DNA of 64,000 bases from Polytrichum commune (taxonomy: Eukaryota > Streptophyta > Polytrichopsida > Polytrichales > Polytrichaceae): assembly GCA_950295325.1 (NCBI GenBank), contig OX485805.1, forward strand, positions 2,606,501-2,670,500, written 5' to 3'. Made by a program: the position numbers and the translations under genes. A model generated the notes under the pieces. It saw only the letters and a program-made list of their open reading frames with translations. It was not told the origin of the DNA and searched no databases. This document shows positions 1 through 10,565 of the stretch, one piece after another; the first letter of the stretch is position 1; the number at the start of each line of letters is the position of its first letter.

Positions 1-247
1 AAGTGTGTACCAATAGAACCAAATATGTATTGAATAGCAATTGCCCAACTTTACATGTGGCACCAAACAAGTCCAAATATACATATAATCACGGCCACAC
101 GTAAAAGGAACGTCTAGTATTAGAATTGGACAAAAAAAATTATATGAATGGACACATGACACTTTTACCAAGGTACCAAGATACATAACAGGAAATAATT
201 GACCACCAATGCACACCTAAATAGCAAAAAAATGCCACTGATGTGGC

Positions 248-275
248 CTAGGGTTTAGGGTTTAGGGTTTAGGGT
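248..275. repeat. short interstitial plant-type telomere motif
   Basis: Three to four head-to-tail copies of TTTAGGG, the Arabidopsis-type telomere unit. It is far too short to be a chromosome end and lies inside ordinary A+T-rich sequence. It may be an internal telo-like motif or a relic of break repair. It supports a land-plant source. Confidence 0.8.
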
Positions 276-446
276 GATTATTAAATAATAATAAAAATCT
301 TTCTTGATAAAGCTTATGAACTATCTACTTGTTTATGTAAAATTTATTGATCAAATAATAGTAAATCATGATAAAAACCAAGATCAATGCGACAAAGTCC
401 TGAAGTCCTGTGTCCCGAAAGTAGTACCCTGATCGTGAATGGCCCC

Positions 447-762
447 TAATGAGGATTTCGTAATATTTTTAACTTCCAAGTTAATTACATGCTTTATTGG
501 TGGTTTCACTTTGTAAATGAAATCCAATCAATTTACCCAATGGATGTGAACATACATATTGGATTTGGGACCTTGAAAATGAAGTGCACTCAATATGGGA
601 TTTGTGGATAGGTGGCCTTCAAGAATGCAAGGTCAATAGTTTTTTTGAAGTCGGGTGGGCGGGCAACAATTTTCGGTCGGGTCCAGAAAATTTGACGGGC
701 GGATGCTCTTGCCCGAACATTCCTCCCTCGAAAAGTTCAGGGGGGGGGGACTTAACGTCCGT
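447..762 (+). repeat. dispersed repeat, left copy of a 37-kb-spaced inverted pair
   Basis: This segment reads almost continuously as the reverse complement of about 37790-38120. Shared landmarks are CTAATGAGGATTTCG at one edge, a GGGTCCAGAAA/TTTGACGGGCGG block in the middle, a long G run, and ACTTAACGTCCG at the other edge. Homology stops sharply on both sides of both copies, so it is a discrete unit of about 320 bp. I see no inverted repeat at its own ends and no convincing target duplication, so the class is open (solo LTR, MITE or other). The G-rich run differs in length between copies. Confidence 0.75.
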
Positions 763-1074
763 TGTCAAATACGACTGCCATTTCATCTTTTTGGTGTGGA
801 CGACCTTTTGTCATGGAGATCATTGCTTGTAATAAATGGGAATGTGAAGATTCTTGAGTCTTGAATAAGAACACCTTTAAAGATGTTCCAGAAGATTTCT
901 AAGTTGTAAATTGCATGAAACCCAAGGATTGCAAATTCGCTATCAGGAAATCCAAAGAATGATGTTATTCTTGTTTTCTTTTGCAAAGCTGGGTTTGTAT
1001 GTTAGGTGCCTTGATTGAATTTTGTGAAGAATAGAATCATAGACATTTTAAAAACATATTGATCTACAAAGTCA

Positions 1075-1490
1075 AGCAATTTATAATGACAAAAAACTCC
1101 AAGAAAAGTCTACATATTCTAGAAGACGGGTGCAACTGGTATGCAAGTAGGTGATATTGAATAAGTGATTGTCTAAAATTTGTTTAAAATATGATAAAAT
1201 TACATTAAGTTGATGGTTTTGGTAAAGTTTTGTGATGATGCCCTCAAGTAGATAATGAATTCAAGGAATATTAAAAACATTCCAACTTCAAAATGATTAA
1301 GGTCATGATGAAATCCACGTCCAAAACCAAACTCAATCATTTGCTTTTGAGCATCATTTTTGATGCTATGTATTGAAGTTCTCAACTTGAAATTATACAT
1401 GTGAGTATTTAACACAACAATAGAGGTCATTTTAATAGAAATTCCAATTAAAATAACGCTTTGCTACTTGTAGTTAGGTTTTTGCTATGA
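1075..1490 (+). repeat. dispersed A+T-rich repeat, copy 1
   Basis: Matches about 59165-59580 in the same orientation. Shared blocks include TGCCCTCAAGT, GATGAATTCAAGGA, GTCCAAAACCAAA, TTTTGAGCA and ACACAATAATAGAGG (one mismatch here). Divergence is considerable. No coding frame or terminal structure is visible. An old transposon fragment is the simplest reading. Confidence 0.7.
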
Positions 1491-1499
1491 CTTAAAACA

Positions 1500-3109
1500 A
1501 CAAACCCATGGAACTAAGTCTCAAGGAAGACTGAGCTAATGTCTATAAGGGTTAATGTCACATTGGATTAAGGTTCTTAATAACATTCTATGGTGATTCT
1601 CATTCTTTACTCTCTCTCATTAGTTCATTTGTGATGGTTTAGTCGTGAGTGTTGTCTGTCCTATCTGCAAGGTAGGTACTATCACTCTAAAGCTCGGACC
1701 TAATTCAATCGTGAAGCTTAAAAGTTTGGCAAGTGGTCAATAGCTCATAGACATGACAACACGTCCGGGACAACATCTTTTGAGTAACCATCTTTGTCTT
1801 TATTTGTGATGAATTATGTTTGCAATAATTTCAAATTAATTCCACTTAATTTTACTTACAACCATCGGCAATTCTTCAGACACTGTAACCTCCACCATCA
1901 TCTTCTGACAGACCTGGCAATTCATCTCAAAGAATGTCCATTTTGTCACTACATTAAATATGTATATATGTATCAGGCTATATCCTTTGATTAATAAGTC
2001 TTTATCATCCAAAAGATTTGCACACAAGTCAGTCTTATCTCAAGCGGTGAAGTCTTTTTCTTCTCTTCAAACTGACTTTGTAGTCAATGCCTACGTCAGT
2101 CCTTGCCTAATCTCTTCTCACTGGCTGGCGATATGCAGCTAACTTGCCCACGCGATATCCTCTTTCAGGAAATTACCACAAGGTAATGTCTATAGCACTC
2201 AGGCTTCTTTATACTGGCTATGGCCCGTCATCCTCTCTCAGCGACTACCTCGCCCACCTCAGGCCTCTCTGTCTTCTCTCACTTTCTCTCTGCCAATCGC
2301 CCTATGGATTTAGGATTCGGCCTTTCTGTTCATCGCCACAAATTTCTCTTTAGGCCAATTGCCCTTTCATCTCCCTCATGGGAGTTACGTCCGTCTTGAC
2401 CCTTCAGTGGTCATGCCTCTTCATCGACGGCTTCAAAATATGGCCTTACTGCCGTCTGTCCATCTTCACTCCCCTCTCACAGGGTAAGTGATTATCTTGT
2501 AGCTTATCGCCTGCTCAATCCTCGTCCAATCACATTTCACTTATTGCTTTCAAACACTCAGGACTTCACTCCATGGCCATTTGCCAAGAATCTAACACTC
2601 TTTCACAAATCGATAACTTCCTTGCTTGTGTGTCCGCTCTCGGATTTCGCAGCCTATTGCCCTTCCGGCACATAACTATGTCTCTACCTTAGAAAGTCTT
2701 TTGCCTCAACAGACTTTGCCTTTTATGAGTCTCTAATTCAATCACACTTCTATCTCTCGGCCTATCGCCAGAATGTCTCAGGATATACTTGCCCTCACGG
2801 CTATCTTTCAGATCAAAACATACACACTTTACTGCTTGCCATTACTATGGACTCCATTCAACTCAAGACAACTCGCCCTGGTACCGAACGACTACGTCTA
2901 CATCACAATTACATTGCACACACACAAGGCTATTGCTCATTGAAATAATGCTTCACTCATATTCAAATGTAATATTGCCAAAGACTGAATCACTCAATTC
3001 TCATATATTTATTGTTACTTCTCATTCTCGGAGAAAGACTAATTACTCTCAGCCTCAATCACTGAGGTCTAATGCAGCTACAAGCCTATTGCTTATGTCA
3101 GACTACGCC
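1500..3109. other. host sequence before the Harbinger element, no gene recognised
   Basis: About 1.6 kb with short open frames only and no family resemblance. The part from 2000 on is richer in C and in GCC/CGCC words. Sequence of similar character resumes at 10566 after the Harbinger element, consistent with one region split by that insertion. Confidence 0.5.
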
Positions 3110-3112
3110 TGA
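3110..3112. repeat. 3-bp target-site duplication TGA (left)
   Basis: TGA directly precedes the left terminal inverted repeat at 3113. The same triplet follows the right one at 10563-10565. A 3-bp duplication is the PIF/Harbinger hallmark, although TTA or TAA is the usual target. Confidence 0.7.
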
Positions 3113-3144
3113 GGGCTGCTTTACACCTAGAGGCCGGGCCAATT
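3113..3144 (+). repeat. Harbinger left terminal inverted repeat
   Basis: Begins GGGCTGCTTTACACC and pairs with 10531-10562 on the other strand. A near copy starts at about 3209 in the same orientation, giving a subterminal duplication at this end only. Confidence 0.85.
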
Positions 3145-3429
3145 CGTTGTGTAAGAGGCTTGAAATCCTCACTTGTGATTGGTCAAAAGGTTGAAATCGG
3201 CCCCAACCCTTTTACACCTAGAGGCCGGGCCGATTTGGTGGTATGAATTTTTTAATAAAAAATTGGATGGTCTGACACGGCCCGAGCTCACTCAAATGGG
3301 TGCACTGAAAATAGAAGGCCAATTTATGGTCTAGGGGCCAATGTCATATTTGAATAAAAAAAATATTTTTTCAACAAAACAGCTCCGTTGGTTATGGGAA
3401 AATTTGAACGGCTCTTATAGTTCATCGTG

Positions 3430-3464
<35 letters not shown>

Positions 3465-4928
3465 CCTTAGAGCTTTTCTTGCTAAATTTTTTTGCGCTTG
3501 CAAGATTGTTGCTACCGTTTCTAGGGTTAGCAGGGAGGGGTCTTTAGTTAGGAGTGGATGGTGTGGGAACACGCGAACACCAAAATATCCGGATTGGCAT
3601 GTTTTAAGTGCCTAATCCGGTTTGTCCGGATGACCCTAGTATCGTCCAGGGATTCTGTGAAGTGTAGGAGGTCTAGAACTCTCCGTAACTGCTTATTTCC
3701 TCTTCCTTAGCCAAATTTCCGGATATTTGGTCTTTGGGGACATTCTTAGCCTTTTTCCAGAGTGTGCCTCTCCGGATGTTATTTCTAGGTCCTCTTTATA
3801 ATACTTACCCACCCCTTTACGTCTACCCTCTAGAATAGGTGGTTTCTTCCGGTGAAGACGTCCTTGATAAGATTAGAATCCGGAAACTCCCTCACAACCA
3901 ATCCGGATTGATCAGGTCCGTCCTGGCAGGTCACGCAGAGAGATCCGGATTGTTTCTTGAGACCACAGTGACCAGAAGAGTCCGGATTCCGACCGGAGAT
4001 CTTACTCGACGGGATGAGTTGGTGACCCGTACCACTTTCCGGATTGTCCCGTCCACCGGTGAGGAGACCCCTTCAGAAGATTAGATCAGTCCGGAACCCT
4101 TCCGGACCTTTGCCTAATCCTCCCCACGGCTATCTCACCGGGACGTTACCTAGACATCCGGAACCATGAGGATCTCTTCCTACTACACTCCGGAGGTGGC
4201 CTCCAATCCGGAATCCTTACTGATCCGGACCTCTCCTTCTCCGTCCGACGGATCTGTCCGGCTACCTCTACCTTGGATTCTACTCAATCTGAGCTAACTG
4301 GGCGATCCGTACCACCAATCCGGATAGGTCCGTCTAAGGACGGTGGGACCTCTTCAGAAGATCAGATTGGCGTAAGTCCGGATCCCTTCCGGATCTCACC
4401 CAATCTTCCCAGCGGCTATCCCACCTAGACGTTACCCAACCCACCGGATTAGTGAGGTTTCCCTCCCACTACACTAGAGAGGATCTACAAGGCGGTAATC
4501 GGATCTGATCCGGGTCTCCTCTCTCATGTCCTATCCGGAACTCCTATCCCTCATGCTCTCTCTCTTTCTTCCACTAGCAATCTCCGGATCATTCACGCAA
4601 ACATCAATAAAGAGAAGTCAAGGAGTGAGAGGTAAAGACATTTATTCAGAATAGGAGTAATCGCAATACAACAATTGAGAAGGAACCCTTCTCAAGCTCC
4701 TTATTCAGCCTTAAGTAGAGGCTCAAAAATCCCTAAACTGAGGGCGGCGGCCCAAGCGGCCGCCGCTTAAGAAAACCCTAACTACACCTGGTCTCCCGGA
4801 TTTCCCGGATCCAGATCCGGGTTTTCCGCTGACACTACCAAGGGAAAATTTTATTAATCGTCTTCAAAAACTCCTAAGTCCTACCTGCCTACCTCTATTC
4901 TGCCTAACTAATCTAGCTATTCTCCTAA

Positions 4929-6980
4929 CTAAGAAGACCGGTGCTTCTTCGGAGCCGATCCCTCCTTTGAGTGACTCCCTAACCCGCTGACGGCGGATGA
5001 GCCCCCTGCCGGCGATGCCTTCTGCAGCCGCGTGAGCATCCTCCTCATGTTCGGAGACGGAGCAACCTCGTCCTCCGAATCCGCTGCCCTCTAGGTCCAT
5101 GGGGTAGCGGTCCCTGGGGTTCCGGAAGCTGTCCCCATCTGGATGCTTCGGACTGGAGAAGGATCGCTTCCGGTGCCCTGCTCCGGATTCCGCCCGCCCG
5201 AGATCGAAGCCGTCCGCGGATCCCTGTTGGAGGCCGCCCTTGAGGGTGGCGGAGGAAAGGGACTCACCATTTGGCAGTCCCGTGGAGACGATGGCGAGGC
5301 GTGGGTCATAGGGGCCTTGCCCCTACTCGGAGTTGCCTCCCGGTCGGAAGTCTGGTGCCGGATCGGCGTCCTAGCCCTATCCGGAGTCCGGGACCTATCC
5401 GAGTTCCGCGGCACAAGGGACTGGCCCCTTCCGGATCGGACCGACCCGGTGCTTTTCCGCCTCACCTGGGGAGAACGGACCCTTTCCGGAGCCCCTCCGG
5501 AACTACCAGGCCGAGAGCCGCCTCCTTGCTGGCTGGGTCCTGCAGAGGCCGGCGGATTCTGAACCAGGACTACTTCACCAACCACCTCGTAGAGGGTTCC
5601 GGTTGGTGACCCTGGCGGACCCGGATAGAGCACCCTCCGCGGTGTTCCGCTTGGCGGGACCACCTTCTGGATTTCCGCCAGGAGATCCTTCATCGTTCGT
5701 GAATACTTCACGAGGATGGGGAGGGTCTGCCTGGCGGAAGCGGGATCTCCGGACTCCATCATCCGGTCGTAGAGATGTGCCTTGTTAACGATCTCCGCCG
5801 GATGACCCACCAGTTCCCGGATCCGGCTGAAGAGCACTGCCTGCTCCGCATGGTACTTCCGGATCTCCTCGCTCTTCTGACTCAGCTCCTGAGTCATGGC
5901 CGCTACCTGTGCGGTGAGGTGGGCGTTCTTCGTCTTGGCCTGCTCCAGCTCCTTCCGGTCCGCCCTCTTTGCCAATTCCCGGAGAATGTTTCCAGGTCCG
6001 CAGTCGTCCAGAGCATGGTTCGCCCCCCTGACGATGTGCTCCAGTCGGTAATACTGGGTCTTGAGGTCCTCCATGCCCTCCTAGAACCGTTTGAACGGAT
6101 TCTCCGGAAAGTCCCAAGCGGATAGGTCCACATTCCGCCATGGGGTCTCCCGGCTGGGTCCGGCTTCCGGATGTTGGTGAGGGGGAGGAGGAGAGAGTGA
6201 CCTTGAGACGGTTGGCGGCAGGCTTCCGGGTGACGAGGGAGGTGCTTCCGGAAGAATATGGTCGCTGGAGGTCTCCGTCTCGACGTCTCCGGCTTCCGGA
6301 AGCAGCTTGTAGGTGACCTCATCCGCCGCTATTGTGAGCAGGTCCTCCTCCTCTGCCGTGATGCAGTCGAAATGCTGGTAGAGGTGCAAAATGAAGGGGG
6401 AGAGGAAGGAGGGTTTCCGGCCAATATGGGGGAGGGCCCGCCTCACTATCTCCTGGATAATCAGCCCCCAGTTCACCGGCCGGACTCCGGACATGGCACC
6501 GAACAGCGTGTTAGCCATGGTAAGGCTAATCCGCTTCGGCTTGTCCGGGTTAAGGATAGGCAGGAGGAATTCCAATACCCTCCTCTCTCTTAGGTTCCGG
6601 CAGTTCCCGGGGTGGAAGCCGTCCTTCGGATCCGCGTCCCCTCTAAATTTTCCGGCGAACAAGCCGTCGCGGCAGCCGGCCCATCCTTCTGTAATCCCCC
6701 GAGGAAACCCGTAGACCCTGTTCCAAATATCCGGAGTCCAGTGTTCCGGATCTCTCCTCTTTGTCCCTAACCACTGATTTCCCCTCTCAAACTTAAACTC
6801 TCGGAGAGTATCTTCGGCTCGGAGGTTCCAGGGTTTGGCTAGCAACCCTGCGCAGCCCATAACCCGGAGATCCTCCGCGAGCTCCTGTAGCTTCCTATCT
6901 TCCCTCGGAATTGCAGGGATGAGGGCTTTGAGCAGAACCGGGATAGGTTCCCTCTGATCCTCTTCCCGTGCTTCCGGCAT
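4929..6980 (-). pseudogene. gag-like 684-codon frame broken only by TAG codons
   Basis: Reading from the ATG at 6980 the frame runs 299 codons to a TAG (6081-6083). It continues without shift from the next ATG (6074) for 327 codons to a second TAG (5091-5093), then stays open about 53 codons to a third TAG (4929-4931). The first part has a globular, Trp-rich look (HWTPDIWNRVYGFPRG near residue 80) and ends in a Pro/Ser-rich tail. The second part opens with a predicted coiled coil (heptad Leu/Ile over about residues 1-90), then a disordered Ser/Arg/Thr-Pro-rich tail (SDRSRTPDRARTPIR). This order resembles a retroelement gag, but there is no zinc knuckle and I cannot name the family. CAG to TAG decay at CHG-methylated sites would explain the pattern; readthrough is an alternative. 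The many plus-strand frames here are shadows. Confidence 0.55.
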
Positions 6981-7239
6981 TTTCCTCTTCTCTCAGTTTC
7001 CGGCTCAACCACGGCAACTCCCTCTCTTCCGGATTCCTTCCCTTCCGTGTAATTGCCACAGAGTCCCGGCAAGCCCACTGCCGGTGACTGAAAAGTGCAG
7101 AGTCCCAGCAATCCCACTGCTGGCGGCTCGAAACAATTAACACCTCACCACTCGTTCTCTCAACAGGTTGCCCTTTTCAGAAAAAAATGGGAGGGAGAAG
7201 GAAGGGACCCTTAAATATCCTTCCTCCCTCTTCCTTCCC

Positions 7240-7400
7240 CTGTTACCGTTTGGTTTAACGAAAAACGGTTACCAACCGTTTTCCGGCGGTTCTCCCCAAC
7301 GGTTTTACTAACATTTTTACCAACGGCTTTCTTTTCCCCCAACCGTCATAAGGCCCGTTATAACCGCCACTTCCGGGCCGTTGGGTAATCTTGGCGCGTC
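7240..7400 (-). promoter_or_regulatory. cluster of AACGG/CCGTT (Myb/MSA-like) sites upstream of the gag-like frame
   Basis: Within about 80 bp (7247-7330) there are five AACGG cores on one strand or the other, including CCCAACGGTTT and a back-to-back pair around AACGGTTACCAACCGTT. More CCGTT/AACCG words follow to 7390. AACGG is the core of the plant MSA element bound by three-repeat Myb proteins, and it also fits general Myb sites. The cluster lies about 270-400 bp upstream of the gag-like start at 6980, where a promoter would be. Function is inferred from motif density only. Confidence 0.4.
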
Positions 7401-7731
7401 CGTTACTTGGTCTGGACCATGATTACATGGTCCGCCCATCCTATTTGACGGACCGGTCATAGTACTTATTTAGAGTGGTTTTATCGCACGAGGCGGGGTT
7501 AGAATACTCTATTTCCTGGTACAATTAATTTTGTCCTAAGAGACCCTATTATCTTCAGATAAGCAAGGTAAAATATGGAAATTGAATCCGTATTTCCGTA
7601 TTTCCGTCGAATTTGGACTCCCACAGATGGAATTCTAGTGAAGTGTATGAGGCTATGCAAAGGTATCAAAGTGCTGAAGCTCATGTTTTTTACCCTATCA
7701 AATTCCTTTACAAGAACATGGAGGTAGTGTA

Positions 7732-8734
7732 GTGGTTCCCGAATTTTTTCAAGCACCTTGTGGAAATCATATTATTCCTCCGCCTCCGTTGATTATGGAC
7801 ATGTATGCAAGTAATTTGAAGACAAAGGCTACGAAAGAGATTGGGAATGAGGATGTCCAGATTATAACTCCCCTAGCACCGAAGAAAAAAAGAATCACAA
7901 CTTCAAAAAAACCTCAGAAAAAAAACGTGAAGGAGGTGGAAGAAGATGAAAAACTCGGCTCAAAGAACTGGAGGGATCGTGATGTGGAGACAATGATTGC
8001 AATGCGCAGTGAGATGGAACCTAAATTTTTGAAGAACGCAAAGAAACAAAGTAAGATTTTTGCAAACCTAAATTTTTTGAAAAAAAAAATTCATATTTCA
8101 TATTTGGCCAATTTGGCATTTTTGAAGGCCTTGGCCTTCGCCTCGAGCCCCCCCTTACCCCCCAATGCTTGTGGCAAGCCTTAGAAGAGCAAGTTGTGGG
8201 TGCTAAGGTTTGATCCCTCCACCTCGCACACGCGAGAAGATGTATCCATCGGATTACCAACTCTACATTCATTTCCACCGCGTCCACTCCATCTCATATG
8301 TAGTCATTAAACTAGAATCATTTCTGTAATTTATCGCCCTTATGATGCTCTCATGTTATGTGCAGGGGTGGATACATGGCTGAAATTGCATGCTCGTTTA
8401 ATTGCGGTAATTTCTGGATTGAATCGAACTTCCGAGGATTGTAAAAAAAAAATTCAATATCTTATACAAGTTGTACAAAGAAGACAAGTTGGCAAATGAA
8501 ATTTCAGGATCAAATCGTCACGCTTGTAAGTTCTATGATTCTTTTGATCAGTGGCGGCATCAAACTGGAACCGTAATGAAGCATGTGACAACATCCACTA
8601 CTGATTCTGTTAGTGTCGAAAACAACACGACAGACAATGAGAATGATTTGCATTCAAAAGACACTCCAATTCCAACTATAATAACAACTATAAATTCAAC
8701 AATCAAAGTGGACAAGAGGAATTTTCAAGAGTGA
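7732..8734 (+). pseudogene. Harbinger-associated Myb/SANT-like DNA-binding protein, broken
   Basis: In Harbinger elements a Myb/SANT-like protein helps bring the transposase to the element ends. Exon 1 (to 8050) carries a Lys-rich region and then NWRDRDVETMIAMRSEM, the start of a trihelix/SANT-like domain. A GT donor at 8051 and an AG acceptor at 8364-8365 remove a 315-bp intron. Exon 2 (8366-8734) continues with VDTWLKLHARL, RTSEDCKKK and SGSNRHACKFYDS, typical of this family. An extra A near 8463 shifts the frame in the middle of the domain. No convincing ATG exists: the open frame starts at a GTG (7732), so the N-terminus is probably lost or altered by the nested insertion upstream. The protein would be nuclear. 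Confidence 0.7.
8051..8365 (+). other. intron of the Myb/SANT-like gene
   Basis: Bounded by GTAAGA and TGCAG. It contains a T- and C-rich stretch and a GGTTTGATCCC word resembling a tRNA B box. No paired A box is convincing, so no SINE is called. Confidence 0.55.
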
Positions 8735-8859
8735 TGTTATAGAATTTTTGTACAAATGGCCGAAAACAGTTCAGTCATGGTAAAGAATTTTGAGAAAACC
8801 AATACTTTATTAGAGAGGGTAGACCGACATATGGATAGGCTTATAGACAAACTTTAGAA

Positions 8860-10334
8860 TTAATCTTCTTCTGAATCAGATGCATCATGATCACGAGAAA
8901 AGAAATTTTTTCCCTCCATCCTCAAATGGGCTTTCCAAAAAGATTGAGCTAGTAATTCATGTGCTTGTGTTGCTTGCACCAGCAAAATTTTAATCCTTGT
9001 TTCTTTGTCGTTTCTTGTTTCTACAACCTCCGCATTCTCATCTTCATCTTCTCCTACATCTTCAAATGCATTTACCATATTTTCTTCAAGGTCTTCAATT
9101 TGCATAGTTTCTGCTTCAACCTCGTCCATTTTTAAATATTTTCTTATATCTTTTGCAGCTTGAGTAGCCGTCATAAACATATCTACATTTTCTAGTTGTC
9201 TAAGTTTATTTGTACTCTCTCTATGCATGATTATTTCTTTTTTTTTGCCCATTCATCATCAAATTTGTCTCGGTGTATTATGCACAAGTTGTGAAGACAA
9301 ATGCAAGTAGTAACAAAATTAGGTATATGTTGGAGAGGCATGTCAATTATTTTCAATAGTATCCTCCACCTCCCTTTTAATATGCCAAAAGCTCTTTCTA
9401 GCACCATTCTTGTTGATGATTGGATGAAATTCCAATCCGCCTTTATTCTAGGTAATCCATCTTTTGCACCTTTGAAAAGATAATAGAACCATGGTCTCAT
9501 TAGATAAACAACAACACCCATAAGTTTGTAAGACAATAGCTCACATTTCATCACTTTTTTTCCAATATCAAAATTTTGGAACAGAGTCCAATCATGGCAG
9601 CGCCCAACCCATCCAAAATCATAATCCCAAAACCTACATTTGTTATCCACTACACCTTGAAGTAGAGCTGAATAGAATTTTTTTTTACAATAATATGAAG
9701 TAGGATCTATAGGAGGAGCAATGATAGGTATATGACTACCATCAACCGCTCCAATTACATAAGGTTATCCCCTAAGCTCATCAAACTCGGCTGCAATTCT
9801 ATTCAATGTAGCTTTAGATTTTTTTTTAATTATTAGTGGTTTTAAATGTTTTTCAATTGTTGCACAAAATTCCCTCAAAATGATAGATGCAGTACTTTCA
9901 TGAATTCCATAAGTTTCAGCAGAACCGCGTAATGAATTACCACTACTAAGTCTATTCAAAGAAAGAGCAATCCGGTTTCTAAGAGGAATGGATGCTCTGA
10001 AATTTGTATCCTTACGACTTAATGATGGAGATAAGACACCGCACAAATAATCAAAAGTTTTGGGAAGTAATCTTGTATGTTGTTTGAATAACTTAACCGA
10101 GTAACATCCAAATAACAATCTACCCGCAAAAATAGTACTCCGGTCATACATCCAAATGCTCCGTGACCTCCTAGATGTACTACTCTCCACAACCATTGTA
10201 GCAAAAACCATTGTCATAGCAGCATAATGTTCATGCAAAAGAATTTTTTGCAAAATTGCAACAACCGCCATAACATGTCAAACGGCCATGAAAAACACAA
10301 GAGCAACTAAAATCTTCCGTCTACGTTCATCCAT
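8860..10334 (-). pseudogene. PIF/Harbinger DDE transposase, decayed
   Basis: This is the DDE_Tnp_4-type nuclease that cuts and pastes the element. From ATG at 10334 (MDERRRKILVALVFF) the frame runs on the minus strand to about 9231. A TGA lies at about codon 19 and a TAA just before PYVIGAVDGSHIP, both in frame. The catalytic triad is visible: first Asp in GAVDGSHI, second Asp in GRCHDW, and Glu in ERAFGILKGRWRIL. An A run near 9240 shifts the frame into an acidic C-terminal tail (to 8860) containing NKLRQLENVDMF, typical of plant members. Reconstituted length is about 480-490 residues, normal for the family. Two stops and one shift make it non-functional as it stands. Confidence 0.85.
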
Positions 10335-10530
10335 CTTGTACAAATGACAATGACAAGAAAAAAAGAGGGGCTGAAATTTTCCTAAATTTATTGAATCGGC
10401 TTGGCTTCCTGGCTTGAGGGCCTTTACATATGGGAAAATTGGCCCCCGTTATAATCTTATTATAATGTGTAATAGAGGCCGGCCTCCAACCCAAAAAAGG
10501 CTCAAATTTTGTGCAATCGGCCTCAAGGGA

Positions 10531-10562
10531 AATTGGCCCAGCCTCTAGGTGTAAAGCGGCCC
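10531..10562 (-). repeat. Harbinger right terminal inverted repeat
   Basis: Reverse complement reads GGGCCGCTTTACACC and matches 3113-3144 at 30 of 32 positions by eye. The TGA duplication follows at 10563-10565. Confidence 0.85.
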
Positions 10563-10565
10563 TGA

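Larger units (their letters stand above)
3400..7500 (-). mobile_element. CCGGA-rich nested element with a gag-like frame
   Basis: This stretch interrupts the Harbinger element. It is markedly G+C-rich, and by eye holds about 45 CCGGA pentamers, mostly as the palindrome TCCGGA, in coding and non-coding parts alike. A (CT)n run at about 3432-3460 lies near the left edge. A long gag-like frame runs on the minus strand (6980-4929). I could not find matching LTRs, terminal inverted repeats or a polymerase, so it may be a non-autonomous retroelement. Both edges are approximate. Confidence 0.5.
3113..10562. mobile_element. PIF/Harbinger DNA transposon, inactive, invaded by another element
   Basis: The ends are inverted repeats of about 32 bp (3113-3144 and 10531-10562) sharing GCTTTACACCTAGAGG and differing at two positions, flanked by TGA. 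Inside are the two genes typical of plant PIF/Harbinger elements: a Myb/SANT-like protein (7732-8734, +) and a DDE transposase (8860-10334, -), arranged convergently. A second copy of the terminal sequence lies in direct orientation about 91 bp inside the left end (from 3209). Sequence from about 3.4 to 7.5 kb is foreign in composition and holds a gag-like frame, so it is read as a nested insertion. Both element genes are broken, so this copy cannot encode its own movement. Confidence 0.88.

Noticed and set aside
3839-4084. Plus-strand 81-codon frame in CCGGA-rich DNA
   Set aside because: The repeated RSG/RIR pattern is a by-product of the TCCGGAT word; no other support.
5143-6714. Several long plus-strand frames (up to 139 codons)
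   Set aside because: They lie antisense to the long gag-like frame in G+C-rich DNA, overlap each other in different phases and have no domain resemblance.
3400-7560. LTR pair for the CCGGA-rich element
   Set aside because: I compared sequence near both edges and found no matching long direct repeat, so no LTRs were annotated.
8180-8230. SINE or tRNA in the intron of the Myb/SANT gene
   Set aside because: A B-box-like word is present, but no A box, tail or target duplication.
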